Notes: a model not told the origin generated them from the sequence alone. A stretch of DNA of 64,000 nucleotides from Procambarus clarkii (GCF_040958095.1 NC_091220.1:22172383-22236382); one strand, 5' to 3'. Counted from the stretch's first letter, positions 21,335 through 33,059 are shown. Made by a program: numbers and translations.

Positions 21335-24300
21335 ATGGTATCATCATCAAAAAAACAACAACAAAAAATTGTCAAGAAAAAATGTATCCATAATGAGAAA
21401 TTCTTCAGAGAAATAATTACAGACAAAGTGAAGAAAATAGTGGACATGCTTATTAATGTCCATGGTAAAGGAGATAAAATGATTTATAACCTATTCAATT
21501 TAGATAGGTATTGGGAAAAAGTATCCATGGTTCCTTTAACCCAAAATACTTATGTAAACGCCTGTTTGTCTTACTTGAGAGATCCAGTGCACACATATGA
21601 CGCTCTCATCAGAATGAATGTTTTATCTCATAATGAAAAAGGTGATTACATGTTTGGTCATCCAGTAATATTACATTTTATTTATTTATTTATTTATTTA
21701 TTTATGCATATACAAGAATGTACATAAGGAATGTGAGGATACAAATATGGTAATTACAGTCTTGTAAAGCCACTAGCACGCGCAGCGTTTCGGGCAGGTC
21801 CTTAATCTAAGAAAATTATAAGGAGGTAAATACTTGCAAAATTTATAGACAAAAAAATGATAACAGATTACATGAAATGAAAAAAAAAAAAAAAGATGAG
21901 AGAAAATTGTAGGTACAGTATATTAAAGCACATAGGTAGCTAAGATTGATTGCAATGACAGCTTAAAATGGTAGTTGACAACAAATTGGTAGGCACAATA
22001 CAGCAGAAACAATATAAGATTGATTGCAATGACAGCTTGAATGGTAGTTGACAAAAATTGGTAGTCACAATACAGCATATGGCTAGCACATAAAAGAAGA
22101 CAGCAATGAACACAATGATAAGGTTGTTTGATATTACATAAAAATTAGGAGATTGGGTAACACTAGGTACAGAGCAAATTTAAAGCTCAGTGTAGGAAAC
22201 TAAGAAGATGAAGTTAGGTACTTTTTGGTTTTGCTTTTAAATAAGGCAAAAGTTTTACAGTTTTTCAATTCACTAGGGAGTGACTTCCATAGACTAGGTC
22301 CCTTAATTTGCATAGAGTGTTTACACAGATTAAGTTTGACCCTGGGGATATCAAAGAGATATTTATTTCTGGTGTGGTGATAATGGGTCCTATTACATCT
22401 GTCCAGGGAGAGTTTCAGAGCATGGTTTGCATTAAAGAACAGGGTTTTGTAAATGTAGTTGACACAAGAGAATGTGTGGAGGGAGTTAATATTTACCAAG
22501 TTTAGGGATTTAAACAAGGGAGCTGAGTGTTGTCTGAAAGCAGAGTTAGTTATAATTCTGATAGCAGATTTTTGCTGTGTGATGATGGGCTTAAGGTGGT
22601 TTGCAGTGGTAGACCCCCATGCACAGATACCATAATTAAGATAGGGGTAGATTAGTGCATAATATAGTGAGAGGAGAGCAGAGTTAGGAACATAATATCT
22701 GATTTTGGAGAGTATACCACCTGTCTTAGAGACTTTCTTAGTTATGTGTTGAATGTGGGTGCTGAAGTTGAGTCTCTTGTCTAGGAATAGGCCAAGAAAC
22801 TTGCCATCATTTTTATTACTGATGTTAATGTTGTCTATCTGTAGCTGAATTGCATTTGATGATTTGCTTCCAAATAAGATGTAGTAAGTCTTTTCGATGT
22901 TTAATGTTAGTTTGTTCGTTGACATCCATAAGTGGACTTTTTTTAATTCATTATTCACAACATTATTTAGTGTATGTGGGTTGAGGTTTGAGTAGATAAG
23001 GGTAGTATCGTCAGCAAACAATATAGGTTTGAGAATATTAGAGACATTAGGCAGATCGTTTATATATATAAGAAATAGAAGAGGTCCTAAGATGCTGCCC
23101 TGTGGCACTCCAACGGTAATTGGTAGAGTGGAAGAAGTTGTATCATTGATGGTTACATATTGGTGTCTGTCACTAAGATAGGATCGGATGTAGTCAAGGG
23201 CAAGGCCTCGGATTCCATAATGCTGGAGTTTAAGTAAGAGGTAGTTGTGATTAACAGTATCAAAGGCTTTTCTTAGGTCAATGAAGAGTCCAATCGGAAA
23301 CTCATTTTTGTCAAGGGCTGAGTAGATAATGTCAAGGAGACTAATGATTGCATCATTGGTGCTCTTTTGGGACCGGAAGCCAAACTGGCAGGGGCTGAGT
23401 ATGTCGAATTTTACGAGGTAGGAATAGAGCTGTTTGTAAACAATATTTTCAAATATTTTTGATAGAGTGGGTAGATTTGATATTGGTCTATAATGTCCGC
23501 CGGATTGCCTCCTTTATGGACTGGCGTTACTCTTGCTTTTTTGAGGATATCAGGGAAGGTGTGATACTCTATAGATTTGTTGAACAGTAGTGCTATGGGT
23601 GGGGCAAGGGCATGGGAGGCTCTCTTGTACACAATGGACGGAATTTCACTGGTGTTCCCTGCCTTGGTTTTTAGAGAATGTATGATGGACACAACATCTG
23701 CCGGGCTGATTGGTGAAAGGAGAAGAGAGTTTGGATAGCTGGCTGAGAGATATGTGTTAATATGTGTCTGAGTCTGTGGGATTTTACTGGCAAGATTAGC
23801 ACCAACCGATGAAAAGAAACTATTAAATTCATTTGCCATTTCTAAATCAGTTGACGGTATATCCCCATCCTTGTAGAGTTTTATTTGGTTATGTGAGTGT
23901 TGTTTAGTTCCTAGGATACTAGAGATAGTTTTCCAAGTGCTTTTCATGTTGCCTTTTGCTTCATTGAATCTATTCACATAATATGCAAGTTTTGCCTTTC
24001 TTATGATACTGGTAAGCATTGATGAGTACCTTTTAGCTACTTCCTTTGAAACTAGGCCAATCCTAACTTTCTTTTCATATTCATGTTTCTTGTTGATTGA
24101 GTTGAGAATGCCACTTGTGAGCCATGGATTGTTTAATCTTTTGTTAGTTACTTGCTTGGTAAGAAGGGGACAATGAAGGTTGTAGAGGCTTAGAGTTTTG
24201 GAGATGAAGAGGTTAGCTAATGAATTTATATCATGGGTATTATTGAATTCATAATCCCAGTTAATATTGTAAAGTGCCTCTGTAAGATTGTCTAAAGCTG

Positions 24301-24524
24301 ATTCACTGTGTCACTGTCCACATGATAATCATCTTGCTGGACGACAGCTTCTAATTAAACGTTCTCATGTGGATGTGATTATTGGGACTGTGACAACTGA
24401 ACAAGGATTGCGTAATGGTATCTATAATACTGGGCCGATTACTTGCCAATCAGTCACACGTAGCTTCCGTGAATATCTGATAGCTAAAAAATTGTATAAT
24501 AAATTTGTACAAAATTGTATTTAA
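21335..24524 (+). pseudogene. Unassigned viral-like gene split by a LINE insertion
   Basis: The 5' half (21335 to about 21675) begins MVSSSKKQQQKIVKKK and contains YLRDPVHTYDALIRMNV and MFGHPVI. The 3' part (about 24309-24524) contains CPHDNHLAGRQLLIKR and ends KLYNKFVQNCI. A reverse-oriented LINE of about 2.6 kb separates them. Both parts are on the same strand, AT-rich and open right up to the junctions. I infer one gene of about 185 codons. The family is not recognised. The CPHDNH...GR segment is the best handle for a search. Confidence 0.55.
21676..24308 (-). mobile_element. CR1/Jockey-like LINE copy A, 5' truncated, inside a viral-like gene
   Basis: Reverse transcriptase blocks on the minus strand: GGNPADIID...YPLYQK, then PQGSILGPLLFLIYINDLPN, LFADDTTLIYSN and QLQIDNINISNKNDGKFLGL. 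The frame is broken between about 23110 and 23411. The 3' end is a TTTAT-type simple tail (21677-21706 in plus orientation), preceded by the family mark TGCCCGAAACGCTG on the element strand. The 5' boundary at about 24308 is deduced by comparison with copy C at 52.8-54.1 kb. Confidence 0.88.
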
Positions 24525-24529
24525 TAAAT

Positions 24530-25128
24530 CAAATTATAAAAACTGAAATGTATTTTTGTTATGAAGGTATCCATCTCTTTATACAAAGTAGCTACATTCC
24601 AACATTCGGTTTCAGTATCCCCAAAATTTTATCCTTTTCCCCAGTTTGAAATATTTTCATAAACAGTTGAAGATTTCAGGTCAAAAAAAATAAATAATGC
24701 ATTCGCTATTATTCCAAGAAAAAAATGCTTTATAATCATTTCTAAATAAATGGATCCATATTTTTGGCTGTGTTTGGCACATGCCAGCCATTGTTCGTAA
24801 ATTTCATATTCTCTTGTTCAGCTGACACAGTGCTGCCATCTGCTCTGGGCAACCAGCTAGCTATGTCGCAAACTTATTATTTAGAACGGGAACTTTAGTT
24901 TAGGTGGACGTCACCATGAATTTAATGAATAGTTCAGATTTGAGAATTATCAATTACCACAATACCATCATTACAGCATGAGGCGACTTTCTTTTTAAGT
25001 AAAACGAAAGTTATAAAAGATTAGTTAGTTAAACCAAAAAATATATTTCATTTGTAGTTTTATAAATCAAAGAGATATATATTTTTAATTTCATTTTTAA
25101 TAACTCCTTTACTCTAAATTATTTCAGA
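24530..25128. other. Spacer with partial promoter cassette
   Basis: AT-rich, no gene. It contains the degraded cassette described separately at 24800-24930 and a short plus-strand ATGAATTTAATG frame after it that soon closes. Confidence 0.4.
24800..24930 (-). promoter_or_regulatory. Partial copy (D) of recurring promoter cassette
   Basis: On the minus strand AGCTGGTTGCCCAGAGCAG and GCACTGTGTCAGCTGA match the upstream half of the cassette at 28.8, 41.2 and 49.5 kb. A CATGGTGACGTCCACCTA block matches the region still further upstream in the 41.2-kb copy. The TATA box and leader are missing, so this copy is truncated. Confidence 0.6.
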
Positions 25129-26456
25129 TTAAGAAAAATATACTTTAGTTACGTGACTAATTAAATTGCGACATATTGGACAGTTACTAAGTTCTAAAAG
25201 ACACAATTCACAGACACAAAAATGTTGGCAGGGTAAAATGAGAACACAACGTTCTTTATCTTGGCAGATATTGCAGCGTGTATTCATTAAATTCTTATCA
25301 TGTTGACAATTGGATGAAACTGTGGGTTGTTGACGTCCTAAATTCTTTATAGTAAAGCTCAATATCTGATCACATTTGGGATCAGATATACAATAAGTAG
25401 TTGTATTAGGCTCATTATTAGTCCTGGTTAATGTTACTGTGTCATTATTCATTGAGGTTAAACATATATTTTCAACTTCATCTTTTTCGTTTTGATTATT
25501 TTCTTCTATGATTTTAACCCTTTTAAATTTTCTTTGGTTAATATATAAATATCTTGTTATAATAGTTATAGCTTGATCATATGATTTAAATGATCGTCCA
25601 GAGTATATTACTACCTCTTTAAATACTCTTTTAACAATATTGCGTTTGTAACTTTTAGATAAAGTTACTAAAATATCTAATTTGTTCATCATTTGCATAA
25701 TTATATCATTAGAAAATATTTTGGGGGGATATTTAGTGATTGTAGATGAACGTATATTTTTAATAAAATCAGGCCCTTTCATGATCAATATATAATAACA
25801 TTGTGTTGACCAACGCCCATGTTCTATCCATGGATCATGACCTTCTTTCCAATTTCGAAAATGCATATTGCAATAGAAACAGATTACTTCATCTCCACGA
25901 GGTGGTTTTTTATAAAAAAACCCAGCTTGGGCTAACTCTTTTCGGCTGGGATGTTTTATTGAAAGTGGCCACGAGTCTTTGAAACTAGACAAGCGAACTC
26001 TAACCTCACTATATTTTTCATGATGTGGAGTTTTATGCAAGAGTATCCCCTTGGGTAATTTATTTTTTGATCTAATTCAAATTCCAAATCTTTATTATAC
26101 TTAATATACTTGGATTCTATGAGATAAGATGAAAATTCAATAGGAATATTACCTACTGGTTCGCCCTTCAAAAATGGACATTCAGGGCTTATTCTCCTAT
26201 GAAATTCACTAAGTTTAATAGTGTTGTTATTTAAAATGAGTATTATATCTTCATTGAAATAATCGTCATCATTTAAAATATCATCCCAAGAATTTACATA
26301 GACATAACAAAATGCACATGCGCATTCTATTCCTTTTTTCAGATAGAAGAAGCCATTAGTTACCAACTCTTTGGGCTTTGGGTTACTTACAGGCCAATTA
26401 ATAAATGTTTCTAATCGCTCTTGCTCGTATTTTAAATCATTGTCTATACACAGCAT
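25129..26456 (-). pseudogene. Viral-type inhibitor of apoptosis (two BIR domains plus RING), frameshifted
   Basis: IAP proteins block caspases and act as ubiquitin ligases. The first frame (25956-26456) holds a BIR with C47xxC50, H86 and C93. The spacing before His is longer than usual because of an acidic insert. The second frame (25129-26040) holds a canonical BIR (C54, C57, H74, C81), a Lys/Asn-rich linker and a C-terminal RING (CNICQDKERC, PCQHFCVC, CPIC). The two frames are offset by one base. The likely site is the run of six T at 26063-26068 in plus orientation. There are no introns and the base composition matches the viral genes, unlike the spliced IAP gene at 33.5-35.3 kb. Baculo- and nudivirus-type viruses commonly carry such genes. 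Confidence 0.82.
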
Positions 26457-26523
26457 CTTTTATACTGATTAATCCTTGTGTCTTTTCTTCTATATATCAA
26501 CATAAAAGAAATATATTTTTTTT

Positions 26524-26895
26524 TTACTGAATAGTTAAAATAGCTTTTATTTCATCACTAGTAGTTAAAAAATGTATTTTTAATTTGGTTGATTCTTTAT
26601 TTTTTCTTAGTAAACCTACCTCCACATATGAATTTATATTAAATATATTTATTGGCAGAGGTTTATAATTATTATTATTATTATTATTATTATCATTATT
26701 ATCTATTACATATATATTTGCTTGATTTACATTAGCTTCACTAAATAATTTTTGAACTAAAATACTCACACAAGCCATAATATTTTTCATATCTTGATTA
26801 AAAGGTGAGGAATATGATGATGGGGGAAAAATATAAAAAAAATTATTGGTTATATCGATTAAATCTGGAATAGTTTGCCCAGATATATACTGCAT
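26524..26895 (-). CDS. Unassigned viral-like protein, 123 residues
   Basis: Intact frame beginning MQYISGQTIPDLIDI, with an internal Asn run (DNNDNNNNNNNN, coded by an ATT/AAT microsatellite) and C-terminal KLKIHFLTTSDEIKAIL. It lies 68 bp upstream of the broken IAP gene on the same strand. No motif is recognised. Confidence 0.45.
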   Translation of the reverse strand: MQYISGQTIPDLIDITNNFFYIFPPSSYSSPFNQDMKNIMACVSILVQKLFSEANVNQANIYVIDNNDNNNNNNNNYKPLPINIFNINSYVEVGLLRKNKESTKLKIHFLTTSDEIKAILTIQ

Positions 26896-26899
26896 ATTA

Positions 26900-27097
26900 A
26901 TATTTTTTTATATACTATTAATGAAACTTGGTTCAACTATAATCATACACACAAATCCACATTCACATTACAAAGTAATATATATGACACAGCATAAAGT
27001 ATTCTGTGATAACATATGCTATTGACCTCAGAAACATTGACAGAGTTTATCATGTTATGAATTCAAAAAAAATCATCTTAAATAATCATATAATTAT
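26900..27097. other. Short AT-rich spacer
   Basis: No feature seen beyond AT-rich sequence between two minus-strand genes. Confidence 0.4.
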
Positions 27098-27892
27098 TTA
27101 TGCAACCTTTATTCCCATTTTCTTAATAATAGAAATTAATTTCTCCTTGTTTCTAAAGATTTCCTGATAAAGTGACACTTTATGTTGAAGAACATTGTTT
27201 TCTTGGATCAGATTATTCATATCCAGCACAAGTTGTTCTGGGGTCAACGTATTGGCAAGTAATTGATGAACCCCTTGGTGGGTCAAGATTAAAATACGGG
27301 ACCCTTTACTTGCAAGAAGAATTTCCTTCATTGTTGTTATGGGTTGATTTTCTTCACTGGGGTCTTGGGGACAAGGACGCTTTCGGGAAGTTGAAACAGT
27401 CTTTACTCCAATCTCGTTTCCTTGGGAAATTCTGATACGTCCATAGGTTCTGGGTCTGGCGGGTCTGGTACTACTTCCAGCATTTTCTTGACCTATTGCT
27501 CCAGTTGAATTTACTCCAATGTCGCTTCCTTGGGAAATACTGATAGGTCCATGTGTTCTGAGTCTGGCGGGTCTTACACTTCTACTGGCATTTTCTGCAC
27601 TGAGTTCATGGGAAGTTGTTGCAACAACAGTCTGACCTACTGTGGAAGATGATGGAGTTGCCGCTCCAGTTGAATTTACTCCAATGTTGCTTCTTTTAGA
27701 TAATTGCTGTTGTGTTCTGGGTCCTGCTAATTTCGGAGGCAATGGGTCCACTGTAACTCTAGCAGCGAAAGTAGATGTTCTGCCTAAGTCTAAACAAACC
27801 GAACCATCAGTTGTTCTGTTATAGCCACTGCCTCGGACACGTACTAAAGACCTTATTAGCAATTTCATGTCAAATTCATATGGTGCAACCAT
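27098..27892 (-). CDS. MVAPY-family protein, copy A
   Basis: 264 residues starting MVAPYEFDMKLLIRSLVRV. It shares RTSTFAA and DPLPPKLAGPRTQQQL with a shorter copy at 32144-32530. The middle has two or three repeats of ISQGSDIGVNSTGA type, each linked to an SVRPARLRTHGP-like block. The C-terminus is a predicted helical/coiled segment (MNNLIQENNVLQHKVSLYQ). The upstream DNA, including a TATA-like CATATAAAATAAGAG, is shared with copy B, so the promoter was duplicated with the gene. Function unknown. It is probably viral by location. Confidence 0.55.
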   Translation of the reverse strand: MVAPYEFDMKLLIRSLVRVRGSGYNRTTDGSVCLDLGRTSTFAARVTVDPLPPKLAGPRTQQQLSKRSNIGVNSTGAATPSSSTVGQTVVATTSHELSAENASRSVRPARLRTHGPISISQGSDIGVNSTGAIGQENAGSSTRPARPRTYGRIRISQGNEIGVKTVSTSRKRPCPQDPSEENQPITTMKEILLASKGSRILILTHQGVHQLLANTLTPEQLVLDMNNLIQENNVLQHKVSLYQEIFRNKEKLISIIKKMGIKVA

Positions 27893-27975
27893 TATGAAAA
27901 AACATTGTGCGCTCTCTTATTTTATATGATCAATTGTTATCCACTTCCCTAGAAAGAAACTTCCAACAGAAAAAG
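27893..27975 (-). promoter_or_regulatory. Duplicated promoter region of MVAPY genes
   Basis: About 100 bp immediately upstream of the ATG is almost identical to 32531-32630. It includes GATCATATAAAATAAGAGAG (TATA-like) and a CTAGGGAAGTGGATAACAAT block. Confidence 0.6.
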
Positions 27976-28185
27976 GGTGGTTGTAGACCAGTTGATGGAT
28001 AGGTTGGTTGGGTGGCTGTTGACCAGTTGATGGACAGGTTGGTTGGGTGGCTGTTGACCAGTTGATGGACAGGTTGGTTGGGTGGTTGTAGACCAGTTGA
28101 TGGACAGGTTGGTTGGGTGGTTGTAGACCAGTTGATGGACAGGTTGGTTGGGTGGTGGTTGAGCAGTTGATGGACAGGTTACTAC
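27975..28185. repeat. 35-bp minisatellite, about six units
   Basis: CAGTTGATGGACAGGTTGGT starts at 27989 and recurs every 35 bp (28024, 28059, 28094, 28129, 28164). About two degenerate units follow the second MVAPY promoter near 32617-32720. Frames reading NQPVHQLVYNHPT-type repeats are by-products. Confidence 0.92.
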
Positions 28186-28470
28186 CGTGAAAGAAAAAAC
28201 AAACAAAAATTATTTGAAAAAGAATAAGACACATACACACATACATTAGTATATTAAATATCTCTGTAGCTGAGAGAGCCATCTATAATAACCTTTCGAT
28301 ATGATGCGGAGCCTGGCCCGAAGGTGTGGACCTCTTAGCAGGAGTTGAATAAGACTAACTGCAGTGTTTCCGTCGCCACCTACCATCACTCGCTTATTTT
28401 TTGCCCTTCTAGCTCCCCCCCCCCCCCCCTCATCCCCCAACTCAGCATTGTTGTATATTGCAGTTGTGAC
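28186..28470. other. Spacer with poly-C tract
   Basis: Poly-C at 28416-28429. No gene seen. Confidence 0.4.
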
Positions 28471-28760
28471 TCAATAATTAGAGAGTCGCTTAGTTGAATG
28501 CCGCCATACCATCTTCAAAACTACACTGGCTATAACTTCATTAAAGTAATCGACATATATAAGCTCACCTTTATGATGGATGTGATTGTTCAGAAGCTCA
28601 TGTTCATTTTCATAATAAATATATTTTTGTGATAACTGAAGAATCATCATTTTATACAATTGCCATTTTGATATAGGATATGACATAAAAAAAAGCTTGA
28701 AAATATCAACAATGTTTTCGTTGTTTTTTGGGAATTGCCTGCTGATCTTCCTTAGACTAG
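28471..28760 (-). CDS. Unassigned gene fragment
   Basis: The frame closing at 28471 has a coding-like C-terminal part: NIVDIFKLFFMSYPISKW, QLSQKYIYYENEHELLNN and NEVIASVVLKMVW. Its N-terminal 30 residues run antisense through the promoter cassette at 28760-28912, so the true start is lost or lies within about 28470-28740. No family is recognised. It may be the remains of a viral gene cut by the cassette copy. Confidence 0.35.
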
Positions 28761-28912
28761 TACCACGTAAAGTCCCAGTTCTGACTAAGCACTGTGTCAG
28801 CTGAGCCATATATAAGTATTCGTGGCCGCCGGCCATCCACTGACGGCAAGCCACACACTCTTCGCTGCTCTTCCAAAGAAAAAAAAGTGGTACGAAAAGC
28901 TCTCTTCAGAAA
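28760..28912 (+). promoter_or_regulatory. Recurring promoter/5' leader cassette, copy A
   Basis: Contains GTACCACGTAAAGTCCCAGT, GCACTGTGTCAGCTGAGC, a TATA box (CATATATAAG, about 28807), GTGGCCGCCGGCCATCCACT and CTTCGCTGCTCTTCCAAAG. These match, in order, the copies at 41.2 kb (minus) and 49.5 kb (plus). The position equivalent to the start codon is damaged and no protein frame follows. Confidence 0.7.
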
Positions 28913-29451
28913 GAACTCACGCTGTTTCCTCAGATGTAATTAGAATGTAAGCTTATTCCTCATACAAATATAATATGTGATATTATTTTTTCTCAAAAGT
29001 ATCAGACACCTGATCTAGATGAAATCCAAAACAATTAAAATATACCTTGTCATTTGAAATCTCGGTTAATTACAAGGTTAGTAATGCCTGTGTGAAAATT
29101 GGCCATAACACCAAAGATCCTCATCTAGTTGATTTGGCTTATTACACGCTGGAGGATGGTGGCAAATCTTTACAAACTCACACTTACTATGAACTTGAAC
29201 CCCTTTTCCAATCTCTGATGTCTCTTATTTTTTATTTTTTTTTTTGAGGGGGGGGGAGGTATTTACAAAATTCCTTTCTCTAATGAGTTGACTGCTTACC
29301 ATCGACATCCTCTTATTTATTTTCAACTATTCCTCCCCTTATAGTGTTTATATGTCTATCCTTCAGATTCTTTTTCTCTGTTAATGCCTCGACTTGTCGC
29401 CTGCCTTGAATCTTATCTTTTGCCCTTTGTTTTGCGTCTTTTAAGTTCGTT
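28913..29451. other. Spacer downstream of cassette A
   Basis: A plus-strand open frame (29047-29247) has no recognised motif. A T-run/G-run lies at 29231-29255. Nothing else seen. Confidence 0.35.
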
Positions 29452-32049
29452 TTATCTCTTTTTTTGTGTGGTTGTTTTCTCAACAGTTTCAGGCGAAGAA
29501 ACTTTCTGAGAGGCGATTGCTTTTAAAATGCTGTCATCACCTAATACACTTTCGTACTTAACTTTTAGGTTTTTAAGGAACCAAGATTTTTCTGCTTCCA
29601 TATTAGCCTCGTGTAATAACGTAATCGATTTTAAATTCTTCTTTTCGTTATCGATAGACACTATTTGATTATTATCCTCATTGTTGCTTATAGAATACGT
29701 ACCATTTATCAGGGTTAATTTACTAATATTGTATAGAATTGGGAAAACGGGTGCTATTTCTATAGCTTCATTTATCATCGGTATGTTCAATATTTCAGAT
29801 AGCATATCTTGGTGGTTATATATTTCTCTTGAAAAATAAAGGTTTAATTGAATGGAACGCCGAAGAATATTATCGTTTATTACCGTGACAAGATTCTTAT
29901 AGAACTGGGCGCAGAATATAAATTTGAAGATATGATTTGAAAGTGAAATAAATAATTGCATCATTTCAGATTTCGCCATTTCATTCTTGCAAAACATTTT
30001 TCTCATTGAGAGTTTTTCGAATGCTGATCTTAAATACTTATTGTTGCATGTCCCGGCCAAGTAAGCATCGAGCTGAGTAGTGACAGCTTGGATGATTAAT
30101 GTGAATTTATTCATTTGAGTTTCTTCATATTCTATGGGGTCCACCGAAGTCTCATCATGGTTAATCATCGACAAATGCATTCTTGTCTCACTTAATTCTA
30201 AAAGCATTTGTTTGTTGGAATCCTGGAGACTAGCATTTGTCTGTTGAATGGTCAACAGGTTAGAAGTTATTGTTTCATTTTCTTCTTGTAAGGTCTTAAC
30301 ATGTAAATCATTTTGTTGTTGTAAAGCCAGTATTTCATGAATAGTATCAGAAGGAGACTTACGAATCACGTTCAAGATAATGTAATAAAAGCGTTGTGCA
30401 TTATTTGCATTCAAATCTTGCCTTATTTCCTTCTGGAATAATGTATATAGAATAGTAACGAATGCATAAACTTTTATAACTTCCTCATTCGTTCCTTTAT
30501 GATCTTTTTCCAGGTCAACAATTCGTTTGGTTATAATTTCTTGAACTTAAACTATTGATGCCACTGCGTCTATTAACAATTTAGCAACATAATTAGGTTC
30601 GTCTAATTGGCGTTTTAAATGATCATTTTCATTTACATAGGGCATTATTTGACGTTCGTGTTCATATACTGTTTCATCGATAATATTAGTTTTAAATTTT
30701 TCTAATATTTGATTAAATAAATTTCTTTCTTCCTCGTTAGTAAAAATATTAAGTAAATCATTATTTTGGAGTGGTTCAATATTATTAATATAATAATTTA
30801 AATGGGAAATCCTGTCTTTAATGTCCTTTTCACGTTCTTGGTAAATGTAGTTTTCACGTTCGGTATTCAACTGACTAATGAACCGATTTATTATTGCTTC
30901 AATTTGTGATTTTCTTGTTTCCTTTGATTCATCATCATCATCTAAAGGAAATATGCTTGAAAAACAATGAATTATATCGCTATTCGATAATGTAGGTTTT
31001 GTATAAAGTCGCTCTAATGTTTCAATATTATATTTATTTACTTCATTTATATTCTTTACTAATATATTATATTCATCATACTTAATTTGTTTAGAATTTT
31101 CACAATCTAGTAGTTTTTGTTCACATTCCTCAAGATAATGTTTTTGGGATATTAATAGCTTATTATATTCTTCTTGGTCTGATTGTTTATCATAGTTACA
31201 TTTTTGTAGGGCTTGTTGGCATTCCAGAAATTGCATATTTTGGATCCTTATATCGTTTTCACATACAGCTAATTTCCTATTTAATTCTTCTTGTTGTTGA
31301 CGACTTATAGTTAATTGTTCATGTGCACTTTTTAGTTCCTTTTCGAGTGCAACGTATTTGGATCTTATTCTAGTATTATTTGAATTTATTAAATCGGTTA
31401 GTTTTTCTTTTTCGTCAGCTAAGTCTTTTATTTGTTTGTCTTTGTCTTTGGAGATATGTTGAATTTGTCTATTTTTCTCATTTACCAAAAATGCATATTC
31501 TGTTTCATACTTTTTCTTTTCATCATCGTATTGGATTCTAAGCTTCATTAATTCAGTATTATTTCGATCTTCTAGATTATTTTTCAATTTATTTTGATTA
31601 TCTTGAAGAGTTAAATTTTCCTTCTTTAAATTCTCTATTTCATTTTCTTGGTCTCCTAATTTCTCTGTAAGCTGCACAATAGTAACTTCTAAATCTCTCA
31701 CATTTGTATTTAAATCTGTTATTGTGGCATCTTGATATCCACATTTAATTTCTAATTCACTTTTTTCATTCTCGCATTCATTACATTTTTTATTCAAATG
31801 AGCTATTGTTTGTTTTTGTTGATTCTGACTCTTAAGAGGATATGTTTCAGTTATTAATTTAATATATCGATCAGAGATAGTAAACAAATGAAGCATTTTA
31901 TTCAATAATAAAATTATTCTTTTATCATCATCATTCACAACAACAAAATTGTTAATAAGAGTTTTTATGAATATACGTTCTCTCAAACCCGAGGAACCAT
32001 TGTCTGGGAATGTTATAGTATTCAAGATTATTTTAACAATTTCACTCAT
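29452..32049 (-). pseudogene. Long coiled-coil protein, copy A, one in-frame stop
   Basis: An 865-codon frame interrupted only by a TAA at 30547-30549. Frame phase is the same on both sides. The N-terminal 70 residues are globular (RIILLLNKMLHLFTISDRYI). Residues about 75-330 form a long, heptad-rich coiled coil (DLEVTIVQLTEKLGDQ, KDKDKQIKDLADEKEKLTD). A helical middle and a C-terminal domain follow (FIFCAQFYKNLVTVINDNI, QKVSSPET). The whole length is paralogous to 43724-46477, with matching blocks at both ends. Such a large filament-like protein could be a tegument or structural protein, but I do not recognise the family. Confidence 0.65.
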
Positions 32050-32143
32050 TTTTTTTTTAAATTATTGTTTTAATATAATTCTACGATCAGGTGACAATTA
32101 CCTGATTCTCATAGAAATTGTAGGGGACGATGGATTGAGAGAA

Positions 32144-32530
32144 TTAATTGGAGGAGGAGGAGATGGTGGGTGTGTTGAGTAAGTAGGAGGAGATAGTGGT
32201 TTCGGAAAAGGAACTTTTTTGGATGCTCCATTCCCTTATACCTCTTCTCAACATAGAAATTTGTCTCTCCTGTTCTTTAAACATTTTATACAAAACTGAC
32301 AAATTTTGTTGAATAATATGGTTTTCATGTTTCAGCTTATTAATATTCAGCAATAGTTGCTGTTGTGTTCTGGGTCCTGCTAATTTCGGAGGCAATGGGT
32401 CCATTGGAACTGTAGCAGCGAAAGTGGATGTTCTGCTTAAGTCTAAAATGACTCCTCTGTTATAGGCACTGCCTGAGACTCGTACTAAAGACCTTGACAA
32501 TTGTATGTCATCATCATATGGTGCAACCAT
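32144..32530 (-). CDS. MVAPY-family protein, copy B
   Basis: 128 residues. It shares with copy A the start MVAPY, the RTSTFAA block and DPLPPKLAGPRTQQQL, but it lacks the internal ISQGSDIGVN repeats. After the shared block it goes straight to a coiled segment (NINKLKHENHIIQQNLSVLY) and a Ser/Thr/Pro-rich end. It starts 95 bp upstream of the coiled-coil gene on the same strand. Its upstream sequence is duplicated at 27.9 kb. Confidence 0.55.
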   Translation of the reverse strand: MVAPYDDDIQLSRSLVRVSGSAYNRGVILDLSRTSTFAATVPMDPLPPKLAGPRTQQQLLLNINKLKHENHIIQQNLSVLYKMFKEQERQISMLRRGIREWSIQKSSFSETTISSYLLNTPTISSSSN

Positions 32531-32925
32531 TATGAAAAACAGTATGTGCTCTCTTATTTTATATGATCAATTGTTATCCACTTCCCTAGAAAGAAACTTC
32601 CAACAGAAAAAGGGTGGTTGTAGACCAGTTGATGGACAGATTGGATGGGTGGTTTTAGATCAGTTGACAGACAAGTTGGTTGATTGGCTTGACCAGTTTG
32701 TGGAATGGTTGTTTGCTTCTTCAGTTCCACCAGAGATTGAGTAGTACTGCTTGTTTGTTCACTTTCACTGTCTAGAAAGTTATATCAAGAGGTAGTATGT
32801 AGTGTAGTGTGCTTGGATTGCGACTCTACCACTAATTAATCCATAAACTGTGTTCTGCTGCAGGCTACCTTAGTGACACTTTTATACTACCTTAAAGACA
32901 AAAAAAAAATATCTATTTTGAAAGG
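32531..32925. other. Duplicated MVAPY promoter and spacer
   Basis: 32531-32630 matches the promoter region at 27893-27995, followed by degenerate 35-bp repeat units. The rest holds no gene. Confidence 0.5.
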
Positions 32926-32927
<2 letters not shown>

Positions 32928-33020
<93 letters not shown>

Positions 33021-33043
33021 CACACACACACACTAACACACAG
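32928..33043. repeat. (CA)n microsatellite
   Basis: About 45 CA units with two interruptions (CTAACA) near the right end. Confidence 0.97.
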
Positions 33044-33059
33044 ATTGGTATAACTAAAC

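Noticed and set aside
22308-22505. Plus-strand frame inside LINE copy A
   Set aside because: It is antisense to the reverse transcriptase frame.
27917-28282. Pro/His/Gln repeat protein (HQLVYNHPTNLSIN)
   Set aside because: Two frames are open across the 35-bp minisatellite, and neither has a plausible start or non-repetitive part.
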